NCBI GenBank assembly: GCA_002894665.1
Contig: NCRB01000001.1
Coordinates: 62,001 to 126,000, forward strand
Source: Salinivenus iranica
Lineage (GTDB): Bacteria > Bacteroidota > Rhodothermia > Rhodothermales > Salinibacteraceae
Direction: 5' to 3'
Length of the DNA stretch: 64,000 bases
The notes under the pieces were generated by a model that was not told where the DNA came from, made no database searches, and saw only the letters and a list, made by a program, of their open reading frames with translations. Both the position numbers and the translations under genes were made by a program. Shown piece after piece: positions 8,671 through 18,104 of this stretch. Within the stretch, counting starts at the first letter, position 1. Each line of letters begins with the position of its first letter.

Positions 8671-9741
8671 TTATCCCGCGAGCCGGGTTCGCGCCTGCCG
8701 CACCACGTGGCCGATGTGCTTGCGAAGCTCGAAGGGGGCGGGCGGCCGCGTGAGCAGGTTGAAGAGCTGGCGGGTGCGGAGGGGCAGCGGGCGGGAGGCC
8801 CGATACGTCCGGGTCGTCACGATGCGCGGGATGCGGTCGTACAGCACCTCGGCCCACCGCTCGGCAATCCGGGCCGGGGTGAAGTCGCGGGCCCGTATCT
8901 GGGCCTGCTCGATCATCTGTTGGTACCGATCCCGATCCCCGAGCAGCCGGTCGATGGCCTCCATCGTCTCGTTCAGGGAAGCCACCTCCACGTAGTCGAG
9001 GGCACCCTGGCGGAGTTCGCGGTAGGCGTACTCCGGCCCGAGGAGGGAGGGAACGCCGGCGTGCCAGGCGTTCACGAGCTTCGACGCCGGCTTTTCGCAG
9101 CGGAGACCGCCATCCCCAAACGCAGGCCGCACGGCTAGATTCAGGTCGGCGGTGCGGTAGTCGTGCCAGGAGGGCACGGCGCCTTCGGTTTCGGCGGAGG
9201 CAATTTGGAAGGTGAGGCCGCGGTCGGCCAGAAAGGCCGTCCAGGTGTCGGATCGATAGTCGGCCTCGAGGCTGCCGTAGCCGCCCTTAAAGACGATGTT
9301 CTCGATGCGGGGGCCCCGGGCGGGATCGCGCGGCAGGAGGCCGGGTTGCGGCCAGTGGGGCACGAAGAAGGTGTGTCGCTCGTCGGCGAAGCGCCCGTTC
9401 TGTACGATGTCGGCGTCGCCAAGGGGCGACCGGAACCCGAAAATGTCGGCCCGAATGGTGAGTACGAAGAGCGATCGGTGCCGCCGCTCATACTGGTGGT
9501 GGAACTGCGTCAGCGCTTCGGGCTCGGGAAGGAGCGCGATGATGCCCTCGGTGGGCAGGTCGGCCGAGAGGGTGACCTCGTGCCCGGCGTTTCGAAGGTG
9601 GAAATAGGTCTGGAGGAGCCAGGCTCGCCGTCGCTCCTGTCCCTCCAGGCTCCAGAACGCGTGGCTCGACAGGTCCGCGTCGCCGGGGTCGGGAAGCCCT
9701 TCGGCGTACGGGTAAAAAAAAGTGACGGGAAGGGAAGGCAT
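8671..9741 (-). CDS. putative glycosyltransferase (unclassified)
   Basis: 356 residues when started at the ATG at 9741. The frame opens 45 bases earlier, but only the internal start gives a clean beginning (MPSLPVTFFYPY). No classic GT motif stands out. The C-terminal half (EKPASKLVNAWHAGVPSLL) resembles the nucleotide-sugar site of GT-B enzymes, and the following helix-rich part resembles the ends of GT4/GT1 proteins. It is isolated on the minus strand between two divergent glycan blocks, so a role in decorating the same polysaccharide is likely. Confidence is good that it is a gene and moderate for its function. Confidence 0.6.
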   Translation of the reverse strand: MPSLPVTFFYPYAEGLPDPGDADLSSHAFWSLEGQERRRAWLLQTYFHLRNAGHEVTLSADLPTEGIIALLPEPEALTQFHHQYERRHRSLFVLTIRADIFGFRSPLGDADIVQNGRFADERHTFFVPHWPQPGLLPRDPARGPRIENIVFKGGYGSLEADYRSDTWTAFLADRGLTFQIASAETEGAVPSWHDYRTADLNLAVRPAFGDGGLRCEKPASKLVNAWHAGVPSLLGPEYAYRELRQGALDYVEVASLNETMEAIDRLLGDRDRYQQMIEQAQIRARDFTPARIAERWAEVLYDRIPRIVTTRTYRASRPLPLRTRQLFNLLTRPPAPFELRKHIGHVVRQARTRLAG

Positions 9742-9900
9742 GCCGGGAGGGGCGGAGGGCCGTTGGGGGAAACAGGGGAACGGCAATTTACGCCCGCCGG
9801 GCCGCTAATGCCTCCATCCGTTGACCGAGAAAAGGGGGAAGGTTTGGCGCACATTCCCGCCCCGGTTGTCTTTCTCTCCCCTCGGCCCAAGTGAGCGGAC

Positions 9901-9921
9901 GGCCCCGGCCCTCCCGGGGCC
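9901..9921 (-). terminator. GC hairpin after the PA14/cytochrome gene
   Basis: A perfect 8-base stem, GGCCCCGG/CCGGGGCC, with a 5-base loop begins five bases beyond the stop codon (9926-9928) of the minus-strand gene. No T-run follows on that strand, so it would be a weak intrinsic terminator or an RNA 3'-end stabiliser. Confidence 0.4.
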
Positions 9922-9925
9922 CGAC

Positions 9926-12900
9926 TCACTGCACGACGGTCATCTTCTTGGTTTCGCGCTGCGATCCCGCCTGCAGACGATAGAAGTAGACGCCGCTGGA
10001 CAACGTGCTCGTGTTGACGGTCACCTCGTGCGTACCGGGCTGTTTGGTTGCCTCCACCACCGTTTTGACTCGTTGCCCGAGCATGTTGTAAATCTCGATC
10101 CGAACGTCCGACGGTTCGGGGAGCGTGTAGGTGAGGGCGGTTTTGTCTCTCGCCGGATTGGGGCGATTCGCTCCGAGGGAGGCGCCATTCGACTCTGTGC
10201 TGCCCTCGACGACAAACACGGCGTTCGGGGCGAATTGAACCGAGGAGGAGGGCGACTCGCTGTTTTCCAGGAGGTTGGTGACCGCTACCGGCTCGATCGG
10301 TGTCGGGGCGTCCCCACGGGCCGCCCGGAGAGTGATTCGATCCCCGGGCTCCGCGTGGGGACGGTCGGAGGGGACCAGGGACGTGGCGCCCGGAATGGAG
10401 AGGACCGCGGAGCCGTCCGATACGGACGCGTCCCCGACGACGGTGTCCTCGACGTGGGCAGAGACGACCGTGCCATCCTCGAGCGACGGGGCCTCCAGAA
10501 TGAGGGTGGCGTCGTTGGCTACGCCGGTGGGGGGCGAGGACGTCTGGCCGGCGGTCGTCGTCGAGGAGGAGGGAGCGGTCGGGAAGGTCAACGTCTGGCC
10601 GGCATCCACGTACACCCGATAGCCCGCCCCCGGCTGCATCTCCCCAATCTCATTCACCTGAACGGGGCCGCCGGTGATGTAGGCGTCCCCGGACTGATCC
10701 TTCACGACGACAAGGGCGTCATCAAGCGACGAGAAGGCGTCCTCTACCGGCAGCGGCTGGGCGGGCAGGAAGGGGATGTAGTTCCAGCCCGGGGCCAGCT
10801 CGAGGGGGGCGTCGGAGTCGAGGCGCTGCCCGGTCACGGAGAGGGAGCGCGATTCGGTGGCGTACACCTGATAGGCCTCCCGGGGCGTCCAGCGCGTGAG
10901 CGTGGTGACGCCGTGCTGCGGGCTGTACACGTCGCCGACCTCGTTCTTGACGACCACGATCGCATCCTGTGCGTCCCCGAGCACGGCCTCCATCGACGGA
11001 TCGGTGGGGGTGATGGGAAGGGCGACCAGGTTCCAGCCCGGCTGCAGATCGAGGGTGTACTCGATCGTCTCGCCCGGTACGGACGCGGAGCGCTGGAGAT
11101 CGTCCCCGTCCACGGGGGCACGGCCAAACTGATTGCTCTCCCACTCAAGCGACAACTGCTCCCCGCCGTCGGCCTCGAAGTAGTCGACCGTAACCGGATG
11201 GGTGCCCGCCGACAGGGTCACCGTGCCCGACCGTTCGCGCGGCTCGTGGGTCCCATCGTTGTCGACGACCGGGGTGCCATCGATCACAAGGCGGGAGCCG
11301 TCGTCCGAGTTGAGGTAGAAGGTGTACTCCCCCTCGGCCGGCACCTTGAGGTGGCTGGTGAAGCGCAGGCCGAACTCATTGTCTCGTTGCGCCGGCGTCA
11401 GGGTGAGGGCCTCACTGGTGCCCTCGTCGACGGGCGTCAGGGAGTCGTAGTCCGGCAGCTCGGTCCAGGCCCCCTCGTAGTAGGCCCAGTCGACGTTCGC
11501 GTCGGTCGAGTCGGGGTCGTCCGCGGGGGGAGGCGAGGAAGCGTCCTCCTCAACGGTGATCGAGATCTCGTCGGTCGCCGTGGTGCCGTTGGATCCCTCG
11601 GCCTCGGCCCGGAGGGTGTGCGTGCCGGTGGGGACCTCCTCCCAGGAGGCCGTGTACGCGGGGTCGGCGTCGGTGGCGATGGCGGTTCCGTTCGCGAAAA
11701 ACGTGACCGTCTCCACCTCCTCGTCGGGGAGGGCGGCCGAGGCTTCCAGGGCGATTGCCGACGGATCGGTGAACGTGGCGCCGTCGCTTGGTTGGCGGAA
11801 GGACACGCTCGCCGAGGGCTGGTCGATCGGCGGGTTGTCCTTGTAGGGAGCCACGCGGCCCGACCAGTCGCCCTGGGGCCAGGCGCTCGCGGCCCAGTCG
11901 GCCAGCGGGCGAAGGACCTCGTCGTGAGACACTCCGTATTCGCCCCAGTTCTGCAGGGCGGTCCAGAAGTGATCGGCGTACGTGACGTTGTTTCCGATGC
12001 CCCCGCTAATATTTTGCGGGACATGGGATTCCGGCTCAATGCCGATGCGGTCGGTCCGACGTTCCCAGTTCGAAAGGGGCTCGACCGTCATGCCCTCCAC
12101 CAGCATCCGGCCCGCCACGTTCAGGACGCGACGGTAATCGTCGTCGTCCATCGAACGCAGGGCGCTGGACCAGGTGTGCTGGCGGTCGATAAAGATCGGC
12201 GACATGTGCCGGAGGTGCCAGCCTTGCGGCTCCTCGGAGTACCGGTCCTCCGGAATGGTCTCGGCCACCTGCAGGGCCTTGAGGTACGAAAGCGTGTGGC
12301 GCCAGGTGTTCTCGGTGCCCGTGTTGTCCAAGAACATGTAGTGGTAGCGCCAGTCCTGCGGTTTAATCCGGGTGCCGATGCCGGAGCCCGGATTCATGAC
12401 GACCTGAAGTTGATACCAGACCGTCGAGTACCAGTTGAAAAGAAACGGATCGTTCCCTTTCACGGCCCGCCCCTGAATGTGGGGGGCCAGGTCGAAGAGG
12501 GTGCGGGCGTCCGAGAGCCACTGCAGCGGCTCGGCGCCGGGGCCGTAGAGGGACTGGGCATCGTCCTCCCACTGGTCCACATGCATGAGCTCAAACGACT
12601 TGACGAGGGCCCACTGCATGCGACTCAGTTGCGCATCTCCCCACTCATAGGGCGCGCCGTCCTGCACCGATTGCCCCCGGAACTCGTTGTAGTCGGGAGA
12701 GCCTTCCTCCAATCCCTTCCAGAGTTCCTTCACGGCCCGTCTCACTTTTTTGATGTTGCCTCCGGACCGAATGCCGGGGACTTCGTTCTCGTAGTAGTTC
12801 CAGACGTAGTGATTGGTAAAGTTCGACCCGTAGGCGTCCATCGGGTGAACGATGGGCAGCCATTCGTTCCAGTCTGGCATTTGGACGCCGACCGGGATTT

Positions 12901-14104
12901 CGCGGGTGTTGATTTTGCCGGTGATTGGGTCCGCCGAGGGGGTAATGCCATTCGGGAAAAGGAAGTCCTTGGTGACCCGATCCTCATCCAAGGCCCACTC
13001 CGCGCCGGCCCCGGCGGCCCAGTATGTGGAGGGGGCGTCCGAGAACGACTGCCCGTTGGTCCGGGGGCCACCGTCGCTGCGGGTGCCCGCGGCCGTGGGG
13101 CCCGGCTGGTAGGGCGGGTTCCACGGGCGGCCGGGCGGATCGTACGATTGTCCGCCCTCGGTGGTGAGGGAGATGGAGCGAATGTAGGCGGCGATGTCCT
13201 CGCCCTGGGATCGAGACAGGCCGTGGAAGCGGGCGCGCTGGACGATCGACTCGTTGGAGAAGGCGAAATACTGGAGGTCGTAGCCGCTCTTGGTGTGGCA
13301 GTCCGCGCAGCTCGCCCGAATCGCAGGGCCGTTCCAGCCGTCAATGAGAAGGTCGCGCTCGTGCCACAGGGTTTCTCCCTCGGAGGCACGTGCGCCCTGG
13401 GGCGCCGACCAACGGCCGGGGTCGTCCCAGGAAAATGTCGTGCCCTCTACGCGATCCGTTCCGCTGCCGTCGCGAAGCTCCAGCCCGAGAATGCGGTAGC
13501 CGGTCGACGGATCGCCCACGGCGCCGGGCTTGGCGTAGTTGAAGCGAAACGAAAGCGTGTTGGTCTCCTGAAGGGATCCGAGGGCCGAGATGGGGATCCG
13601 AAACCGGATCGTGTGCATGGGCCCGGACACGCACTGCGTACTTGCCTCCGGTTCCTGGCACGTGACCACGCTGTTGTTGATGTCGACCCAGTCGCCCCCG
13701 TTCAGCCGAATGGAGGCCTTGTCCGTATCGTACCCTCGAAAGCCGGGGTAGCCGATGGAGTAGGCCCGCACCCAGAGGTGTTCGACGGAGGCGGGATCCG
13801 AGGCGTTAAGGGTGACGGTTTCCGTGTACCCGTCGGGGCCAATGACCTCGATGGGGAGCGTGATGTTGTTGCTGTCACTCAGGGGGAAGGCCGAAAATTG
13901 GAAAGCGGCCACGCACACCAGGAGGACCAGCATGACGGGGACGGGAAGCCATCTCAGGAGAGATGAGGCCGTATCCGACTCCGAAGAGCGAACGTGCCGG
14001 GCGAAGCGGGACATCCCCCACCCCAGAAGAGGGACGAGGAGGAGACTGCTCCAAATCGCAACCTGAGGGGGAGCGAGCAGCAGGGGATACAGCCAATCGT
14101 GCAT
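9926..14104 (-). CDS. secreted multidomain protein: CxxCH, Ig-like, PA14, T9SS tail
   Basis: 1392 residues from the ATG at 14104. Two hydrophobic segments lie near the N-terminus (about 5-28 and 45-65). A c-type heme motif CADCH is at 266-270 within a cytochrome-c-like helical stretch. A long middle section (about 300-760) matches no family I recognise. It is followed by an Ig-like repeat, a PA14 domain (carbohydrate binding in many proteins), two tandem beta repeats beginning PGWN, and a C-terminal type IX sorting domain with NRPNPARD and GVYFYRL. T9SS cargo is moved over the outer membrane and anchored or released there, which fits the PorV-like protein at 50021. Two N-terminal membrane spans are unusual for T9SS cargo. 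Its place inside the glycan locus suggests surface-glycan binding. Confidence 0.75.
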   Translation of the reverse strand: MHDWLYPLLLAPPQVAIWSSLLLVPLLGWGMSRFARHVRSSESDTASSLLRWLPVPVMLVLLVCVAAFQFSAFPLSDSNNITLPIEVIGPDGYTETVTLNASDPASVEHLWVRAYSIGYPGFRGYDTDKASIRLNGGDWVDINNSVVTCQEPEASTQCVSGPMHTIRFRIPISALGSLQETNTLSFRFNYAKPGAVGDPSTGYRILGLELRDGSGTDRVEGTTFSWDDPGRWSAPQGARASEGETLWHERDLLIDGWNGPAIRASCADCHTKSGYDLQYFAFSNESIVQRARFHGLSRSQGEDIAAYIRSISLTTEGGQSYDPPGRPWNPPYQPGPTAAGTRSDGGPRTNGQSFSDAPSTYWAAGAGAEWALDEDRVTKDFLFPNGITPSADPITGKINTREIPVGVQMPDWNEWLPIVHPMDAYGSNFTNHYVWNYYENEVPGIRSGGNIKKVRRAVKELWKGLEEGSPDYNEFRGQSVQDGAPYEWGDAQLSRMQWALVKSFELMHVDQWEDDAQSLYGPGAEPLQWLSDARTLFDLAPHIQGRAVKGNDPFLFNWYSTVWYQLQVVMNPGSGIGTRIKPQDWRYHYMFLDNTGTENTWRHTLSYLKALQVAETIPEDRYSEEPQGWHLRHMSPIFIDRQHTWSSALRSMDDDDYRRVLNVAGRMLVEGMTVEPLSNWERRTDRIGIEPESHVPQNISGGIGNNVTYADHFWTALQNWGEYGVSHDEVLRPLADWAASAWPQGDWSGRVAPYKDNPPIDQPSASVSFRQPSDGATFTDPSAIALEASAALPDEEVETVTFFANGTAIATDADPAYTASWEEVPTGTHTLRAEAEGSNGTTATDEISITVEEDASSPPPADDPDSTDANVDWAYYEGAWTELPDYDSLTPVDEGTSEALTLTPAQRDNEFGLRFTSHLKVPAEGEYTFYLNSDDGSRLVIDGTPVVDNDGTHEPRERSGTVTLSAGTHPVTVDYFEADGGEQLSLEWESNQFGRAPVDGDDLQRSASVPGETIEYTLDLQPGWNLVALPITPTDPSMEAVLGDAQDAIVVVKNEVGDVYSPQHGVTTLTRWTPREAYQVYATESRSLSVTGQRLDSDAPLELAPGWNYIPFLPAQPLPVEDAFSSLDDALVVVKDQSGDAYITGGPVQVNEIGEMQPGAGYRVYVDAGQTLTFPTAPSSSTTTAGQTSSPPTGVANDATLILEAPSLEDGTVVSAHVEDTVVGDASVSDGSAVLSIPGATSLVPSDRPHAEPGDRITLRAARGDAPTPIEPVAVTNLLENSESPSSSVQFAPNAVFVVEGSTESNGASLGANRPNPARDKTALTYTLPEPSDVRIEIYNMLGQRVKTVVEATKQPGTHEVTVNTSTLSSGVYFYRLQAGSQRETKKMTVVQ

Positions 14105-14563
14105 GAATGGGCTACACTGTGGGTGAAGGGGACGAACCGCGACGGATCCGACGCTCACCCGGACGTTGCTCTCAAGAGGCGTACCAGAGATCGGCGGTTC
14201 AATTGCTCCACCAGAATGAGGTGTGGGGCGGGTCTGTAAAGTTCACTCACCAGGTGATTTACCCCGTCGGACTGCCCCGTTGGGGATCAAACTGTAATGG
14301 GCGTCCCAATGGAGAGATGAAGATATACACGCGTGACCGCCCGGAGAGACTCGAAAAGACCCGGGTTTGTGGGTCGGATGGAGGAAATTCCGTAATCTTC
14401 TGGCGGAACGCTCTCGCTCATGCTGCCAGTGAGAGATAAAATTCCTAATTCTGTAAAGGAATAATAAAGTTCGTTTAGTGTGAATAAAAGAAGGGTATGC
14501 GGTCTGAGCGAGGGAGCCCCGGGCCGCCCGCCGCAGAGAAAGCTACCTGTATGGGAGAAATGA
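14105..14563. other. geneless spacer upstream of the PA14/cytochrome gene
   Basis: No gene is seen. The section 14430-14490 is strikingly AT-rich compared with its surroundings and contains an inverted repeat ATTCCT-N10-AGGAAT (14441-14462). It probably carries the promoter of the minus-strand 1392-residue protein. The part next to 14563 is the 3' end of the glycan operon that ends there. Confidence 0.45.
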
Positions 14564-15784
14564 TCACGTTTGTTTGCAGACGTGGTCGCTCGAGCAAACA
14601 GAATCCGGGAGGGGGATCGGCGAGGACGTGGGACAGATCTTTTGGAACACCCGGTCGATGCCCAACAGCATTTGGGTGGGAGAGAAGCGAGCCTCGGCGG
14701 CCCGTCGGCCCGCGGCGGCGACGGACCGGGTGCGATCGGGGGCGGCGAGCAAGTCGCGGAGCGTGGTGGCCAGGGCGGACGCTTCTCCGGGGGGCACCAG
14801 CCAACCGGTTGCGCCGTGGTCAATGATTTCGAGGGCGCCGCCGGCCCGGGTGGCCACCACGGGGCGTTCGGCCAGCATGCCCTCCACGATCACGCGCCCA
14901 AACGGCTCGGGCGAAACGGAGGTGTGAGCCACCACGTCGCAGGTGCGCATGAGGGTGGGCACGTCCTCCCGAAAGCCCAGAAAGTGGACTCGGTCGCTCA
15001 GCCCCTGTTCCTCGGCCTGCCGGCGGAGAGCGGCTGCGTACGCGTCGTCACCCTCGAACAGCGCATCTCCGACCAGCAGGATGTGAACGTTGGGCAGGGT
15101 CGCGACCGCGTCTAGGAGAACGTGCTGCCCTTTCCACGGCGCCAGGCGACTGAAGACCCCCACCACAGGCGCCGCCCCCAGCCCGAGTTGCTCGCGCTGG
15201 TGGGCCACCTCGGCCGGCCCCACGGCCCGGAAGGGAGCAGGGGCGATGCCGTTATAGACGACCGACGTAGGGAGTCGTCCGCCCGCATCCGTGAAGGTGC
15301 GCTGGGTGGCCTGCGAGTTGGCAATGACGTGGGACGCCAACCGATTCGCCCCCCAGACGGCCAGGCGTCGGGTCGTCGCCGTGAAGTGCTCGGGCGAGAG
15401 GAGATCGTGAAGGTTCCACACGACGGGCCGAGCTGACCACCAGCCCGCCAGCCCGCCCATGAAGAGCGTCTTCTGAGTGTTTGCAAAGATCAGGTCGTAG
15501 TCGCGCGCCCGATGAGCAAGGCGACACACGGCCTGCGTGAGGCCGGGGAGGGCAGACAGCAAGGCCCGGGGACCGGCCTCCTTCCGGACGGCGTGAACGG
15601 ATTCGCCGACCTCCATCACCTCCGCTGAGACCCCCTCGGCCCGGAGGCGATCGAGGAAGGGACCATCCTCAAACAACACGACGTGGCTCGTGTTGGCGTA
15701 GGCCCGCGCCACGTCGAGCAGGTACAACTCGCCGCCGCCGAGGGCACCGGACTGGTCCAGAAATAGAATGCGAGGGGGAGGCAT
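14564..15784 (-). CDS. glycosyltransferase family 4 (GT-B fold)
   Basis: 406 residues with a complete GT-B layout. The N-terminal acceptor domain starts at RILFLDQSGALGGGELYLL, a glycine-rich loop typical of GT4, and the C-terminal donor domain carries the EPFGRVIVEGMLAERPVVAT signature with the two conserved glutamates. It transfers a sugar from an NDP-sugar to the growing lipid-linked glycan on the cytoplasmic face of the membrane. It is the last gene of the long minus-strand glycan block and lies 9 bases after the preceding GT4 gene. Confidence 0.87.
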   Translation of the reverse strand: MPPPRILFLDQSGALGGGELYLLDVARAYANTSHVVLFEDGPFLDRLRAEGVSAEVMEVGESVHAVRKEAGPRALLSALPGLTQAVCRLAHRARDYDLIFANTQKTLFMGGLAGWWSARPVVWNLHDLLSPEHFTATTRRLAVWGANRLASHVIANSQATQRTFTDAGGRLPTSVVYNGIAPAPFRAVGPAEVAHQREQLGLGAAPVVGVFSRLAPWKGQHVLLDAVATLPNVHILLVGDALFEGDDAYAAALRRQAEEQGLSDRVHFLGFREDVPTLMRTCDVVAHTSVSPEPFGRVIVEGMLAERPVVATRAGGALEIIDHGATGWLVPPGEASALATTLRDLLAAPDRTRSVAAAGRRAAEARFSPTQMLLGIDRVFQKICPTSSPIPLPDSVCSSDHVCKQT

Positions 15785-15793
15785 AGGAGATCG

Positions 15794-16993
15794 TTATTTC
15801 AGAACGTCGGCGTAGACGGATCGGGTACGCCGTGCGATGGTAGGCCAACTGAAGTGCTCGCGGGCGTATTGCTGGCATTCCGCGGACGAGGGAAAGAGCG
15901 ACGGCTGATCGAGGGCCGCGGCCAGTTGGGGGGCGAATGACGGGTCCGTCGCCGCCGGGAGGATGAGGTTGGGGGCCAGGGCCTGCACGGCTTCGGGGAG
16001 GCCGCCCACCGGCGTAACCAGCACCGGCGTGCCGGCCGCCAGCGACTCGACAGTGATGAGGCCAAACCCTTCCAGCGCGACCGTCGGGACCACGGACAGG
16101 TCGGCGGCCCGGTAGGCGAGGGCCAGGTCGGCGTCCGGGACGTATCCGAGCAGGCGCACGTGACGCTGTAGCCCCAGGTCCTCGATGCGGGCGGAGAGAG
16201 CATCGTGAAGGGGGCCCTTGCCGGCGATGAGAAGCAGGACCTCGGGATGGATGCGGCGGACGGTGCGCATCGCGTCGATGAGGGGTTCGAGGCCCATTCG
16301 CTGGGTCAGGCGCCGGACGGAGAGCAGGAGGGGGCGGTCCGTGGGCCATCCCAGTCGGCGTCGGGCGTCCCGGCGCGTCAGCCCCGTGTCGAAGCGGTCC
16401 GGGTCCACCCCGCCCGGCACGATCGACACCCGGTCGGGCGGCACGCCGTATGACTGACACAGCACGTCCCGAAAGGCCGAGGAAAGCACGATGAGCCGGC
16501 CGGCCCGCCGGTACACGTAGCGTTCGAGGGCCGCCTTCAGGACCGATCGGGAGCGGGAGCCGCCGTCGGTGCTCGACTCGGCGGCCCAGGGCCCGTGGAA
16601 GTGGACCACCAGCGGGCGGTCGCCGATCAGGTCGAGCCCCGGGGCGGCGTACAGGGCGAAGTGCGCGGCGACGACCGAGGGATCGTGCGTATCCAGGACG
16701 CGACGGATGGCCTGTCGTGCGTGGTAGAGGCGACGGGGCAGGGGCGTCTCGGGGCGCGAAAATGACTGGACGGCCCCGCCCGACTGGGCGGCCACGGACG
16801 GCGACCCGGCAACGAGCCCGTGTACGCCGACGCCGACCGCCGGGAGATGCCGGGCAAGGCCGTGATACATCTGGTCCAGGCCGTTTCCGGACTGTTCGGG
16901 CAGCCAGCCCATTCCCAGTTGCAGAACCCGCATCGGATCGGACGCGAAGGCCTCGGGCGGCGGAGCGGCGGAGGAGGGCAGGGAGGGAGTCAT
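15794..16993 (-). CDS. glycosyltransferase family 4 (GT-B fold)
   Basis: 399 residues from the ATG at 16993, which leaves an 8-base gap to the upstream GT4. A second ATG at 16933 (MRVLQLG) would give a tighter family start, and the first 20 residues are Pro/Ser/Ala-rich. The donor domain shows GGVDPDRF and the EGFGLITVESLAAGTPVLVT motif with the E-x7-E pair. It is part of a tandem run of GT4 genes and probably adds one sugar of the repeat unit. Donor and linkage cannot be read from the sequence. Confidence 0.85.
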   Translation of the reverse strand: MTPSLPSSAAPPPEAFASDPMRVLQLGMGWLPEQSGNGLDQMYHGLARHLPAVGVGVHGLVAGSPSVAAQSGGAVQSFSRPETPLPRRLYHARQAIRRVLDTHDPSVVAAHFALYAAPGLDLIGDRPLVVHFHGPWAAESSTDGGSRSRSVLKAALERYVYRRAGRLIVLSSAFRDVLCQSYGVPPDRVSIVPGGVDPDRFDTGLTRRDARRRLGWPTDRPLLLSVRRLTQRMGLEPLIDAMRTVRRIHPEVLLLIAGKGPLHDALSARIEDLGLQRHVRLLGYVPDADLALAYRAADLSVVPTVALEGFGLITVESLAAGTPVLVTPVGGLPEAVQALAPNLILPAATDPSFAPQLAAALDQPSLFPSSAECQQYAREHFSWPTIARRTRSVYADVLK

Positions 16994-17001
16994 GGGGCAC
17001 C

Positions 17002-18102
17002 TCAGGCGGAGGCAGGGGGGAGCGACGGCGATGAGGAGAGGGCGGCCCGGCCCGACGCCACGCGCTCGTACAGGGTTTCGTGGGTGCGGGCAATGGTCGC
17101 CCACGTGAAGGCCTCGGCTCGCTGTCGCCCTTTTTCCTCCCAGGAGCGTCGAGCGTCTGTGGAGGTGAGCAGGTGGGCCAGTATAGCCCCGAACTCGGCA
17201 TCCTCGACGATCGCGCCGTACGTCCCGTCATCAAGGACATACTCTGCCCCTCCGTTGGGGGAGCACACGACCGCCGTGCCGCTCGCCATTGCCTCGACGT
17301 ACGGGAGCCCGAAGCCTTCGTACACGCTGGGGGAGGCGAATACCCATGCTTCGCGGTACAGGCGGGCGAGGGTTTCGTCGCTCGGGTGGGCGAACACCTC
17401 AACCTGGGGGTGACGGCGACAGGCGTCGCTTACCGTGTCGCTCACCATCTGGAGGGTGGCGTCCGGCACGGCCGGTAGCACCCGTTCCACGAACGTGTTG
17501 AAGAGAAACGCCCCTCGCTTCCGCCCCGCCCAGGTTCCCACGAAGAGGAGGCGGGGCGCCGAGGCTTTCGGCCCCGGATAAAAGCGTTCTGGGTCGACGC
17601 CGTTATTGACGAGCTGGTCGATGCCGTAGAGGGAGGCGGTGTGCGGGCCGATGCTGAGCGGGAGGGTGGCGAGGCGAGTCGCGATGTGTTCGAGCGGATA
17701 AATGAGTCGCTGGGCCCACCGTCGTTTCCAGGAGGAGGCAGTGCGGGCCTCTTCCAGGGCCGACCCGTGCATGGTGCGAACGGTGGGGAGTCCCCGACGG
17801 ACGAAAAACCAGTCGTCCCCGTGCAGGTGCAGCACATCGTGGTCCCGAAACGACACTGCATTCAGCAGGAGGGGGAGCACGCCCCACCGGAGCACCGACT
17901 GCTCGTGGAGGGCCGGGAGCGAGGGGAAGAGGTGCGTGTGCTCGTACAGGGCATCCGTGGGCGCCGGGGTCAGGCTGAACACCGTCACGTTGTGGGCGGT
18001 GTGCGTTGCGAGTGCGCTCGCCAGACGGTGCACCACGGCCTCTACGCCACCGACTTTGCGGTCGGGCTCGGGAAGGGTGGTGTGAAAAAGAGCAATGTTC
18101 AC
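17002..18102 (-). CDS. glycosyltransferase family 4 (GT-B fold)
   Basis: 366 residues. The N-terminal glycine loop is KVGGVEAVVHRLASAL, an acceptor-site element LHLHGDDWF follows, and the donor domain has VNNGVDPERF and EGFGLPYVEAMASGTAVVCS with the E-x7-E pair. The final 20 residues are Ala/Ser-rich. The stop codon lies 2 bases from the polymerase/ligase gene upstream in transcription, so the two are almost certainly cotranscribed and translationally linked. Confidence 0.87.
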   Translation of the reverse strand: MNIALFHTTLPEPDRKVGGVEAVVHRLASALATHTAHNVTVFSLTPAPTDALYEHTHLFPSLPALHEQSVLRWGVLPLLLNAVSFRDHDVLHLHGDDWFFVRRGLPTVRTMHGSALEEARTASSWKRRWAQRLIYPLEHIATRLATLPLSIGPHTASLYGIDQLVNNGVDPERFYPGPKASAPRLLFVGTWAGRKRGAFLFNTFVERVLPAVPDATLQMVSDTVSDACRRHPQVEVFAHPSDETLARLYREAWVFASPSVYEGFGLPYVEAMASGTAVVCSPNGGAEYVLDDGTYGAIVEDAEFGAILAHLLTSTDARRSWEEKGRQRAEAFTWATIARTHETLYERVASGRAALSSSPSLPPASA

Positions 18103-18104
18103 GG

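Noticed and set aside
9821-13966. A 1381-codon open frame on the plus strand
   Set aside because: It runs antisense to the PA14/cytochrome gene, is extremely Gly/Arg/Val-rich and shows no domain. High-GC antisense frames of this kind are artefacts.
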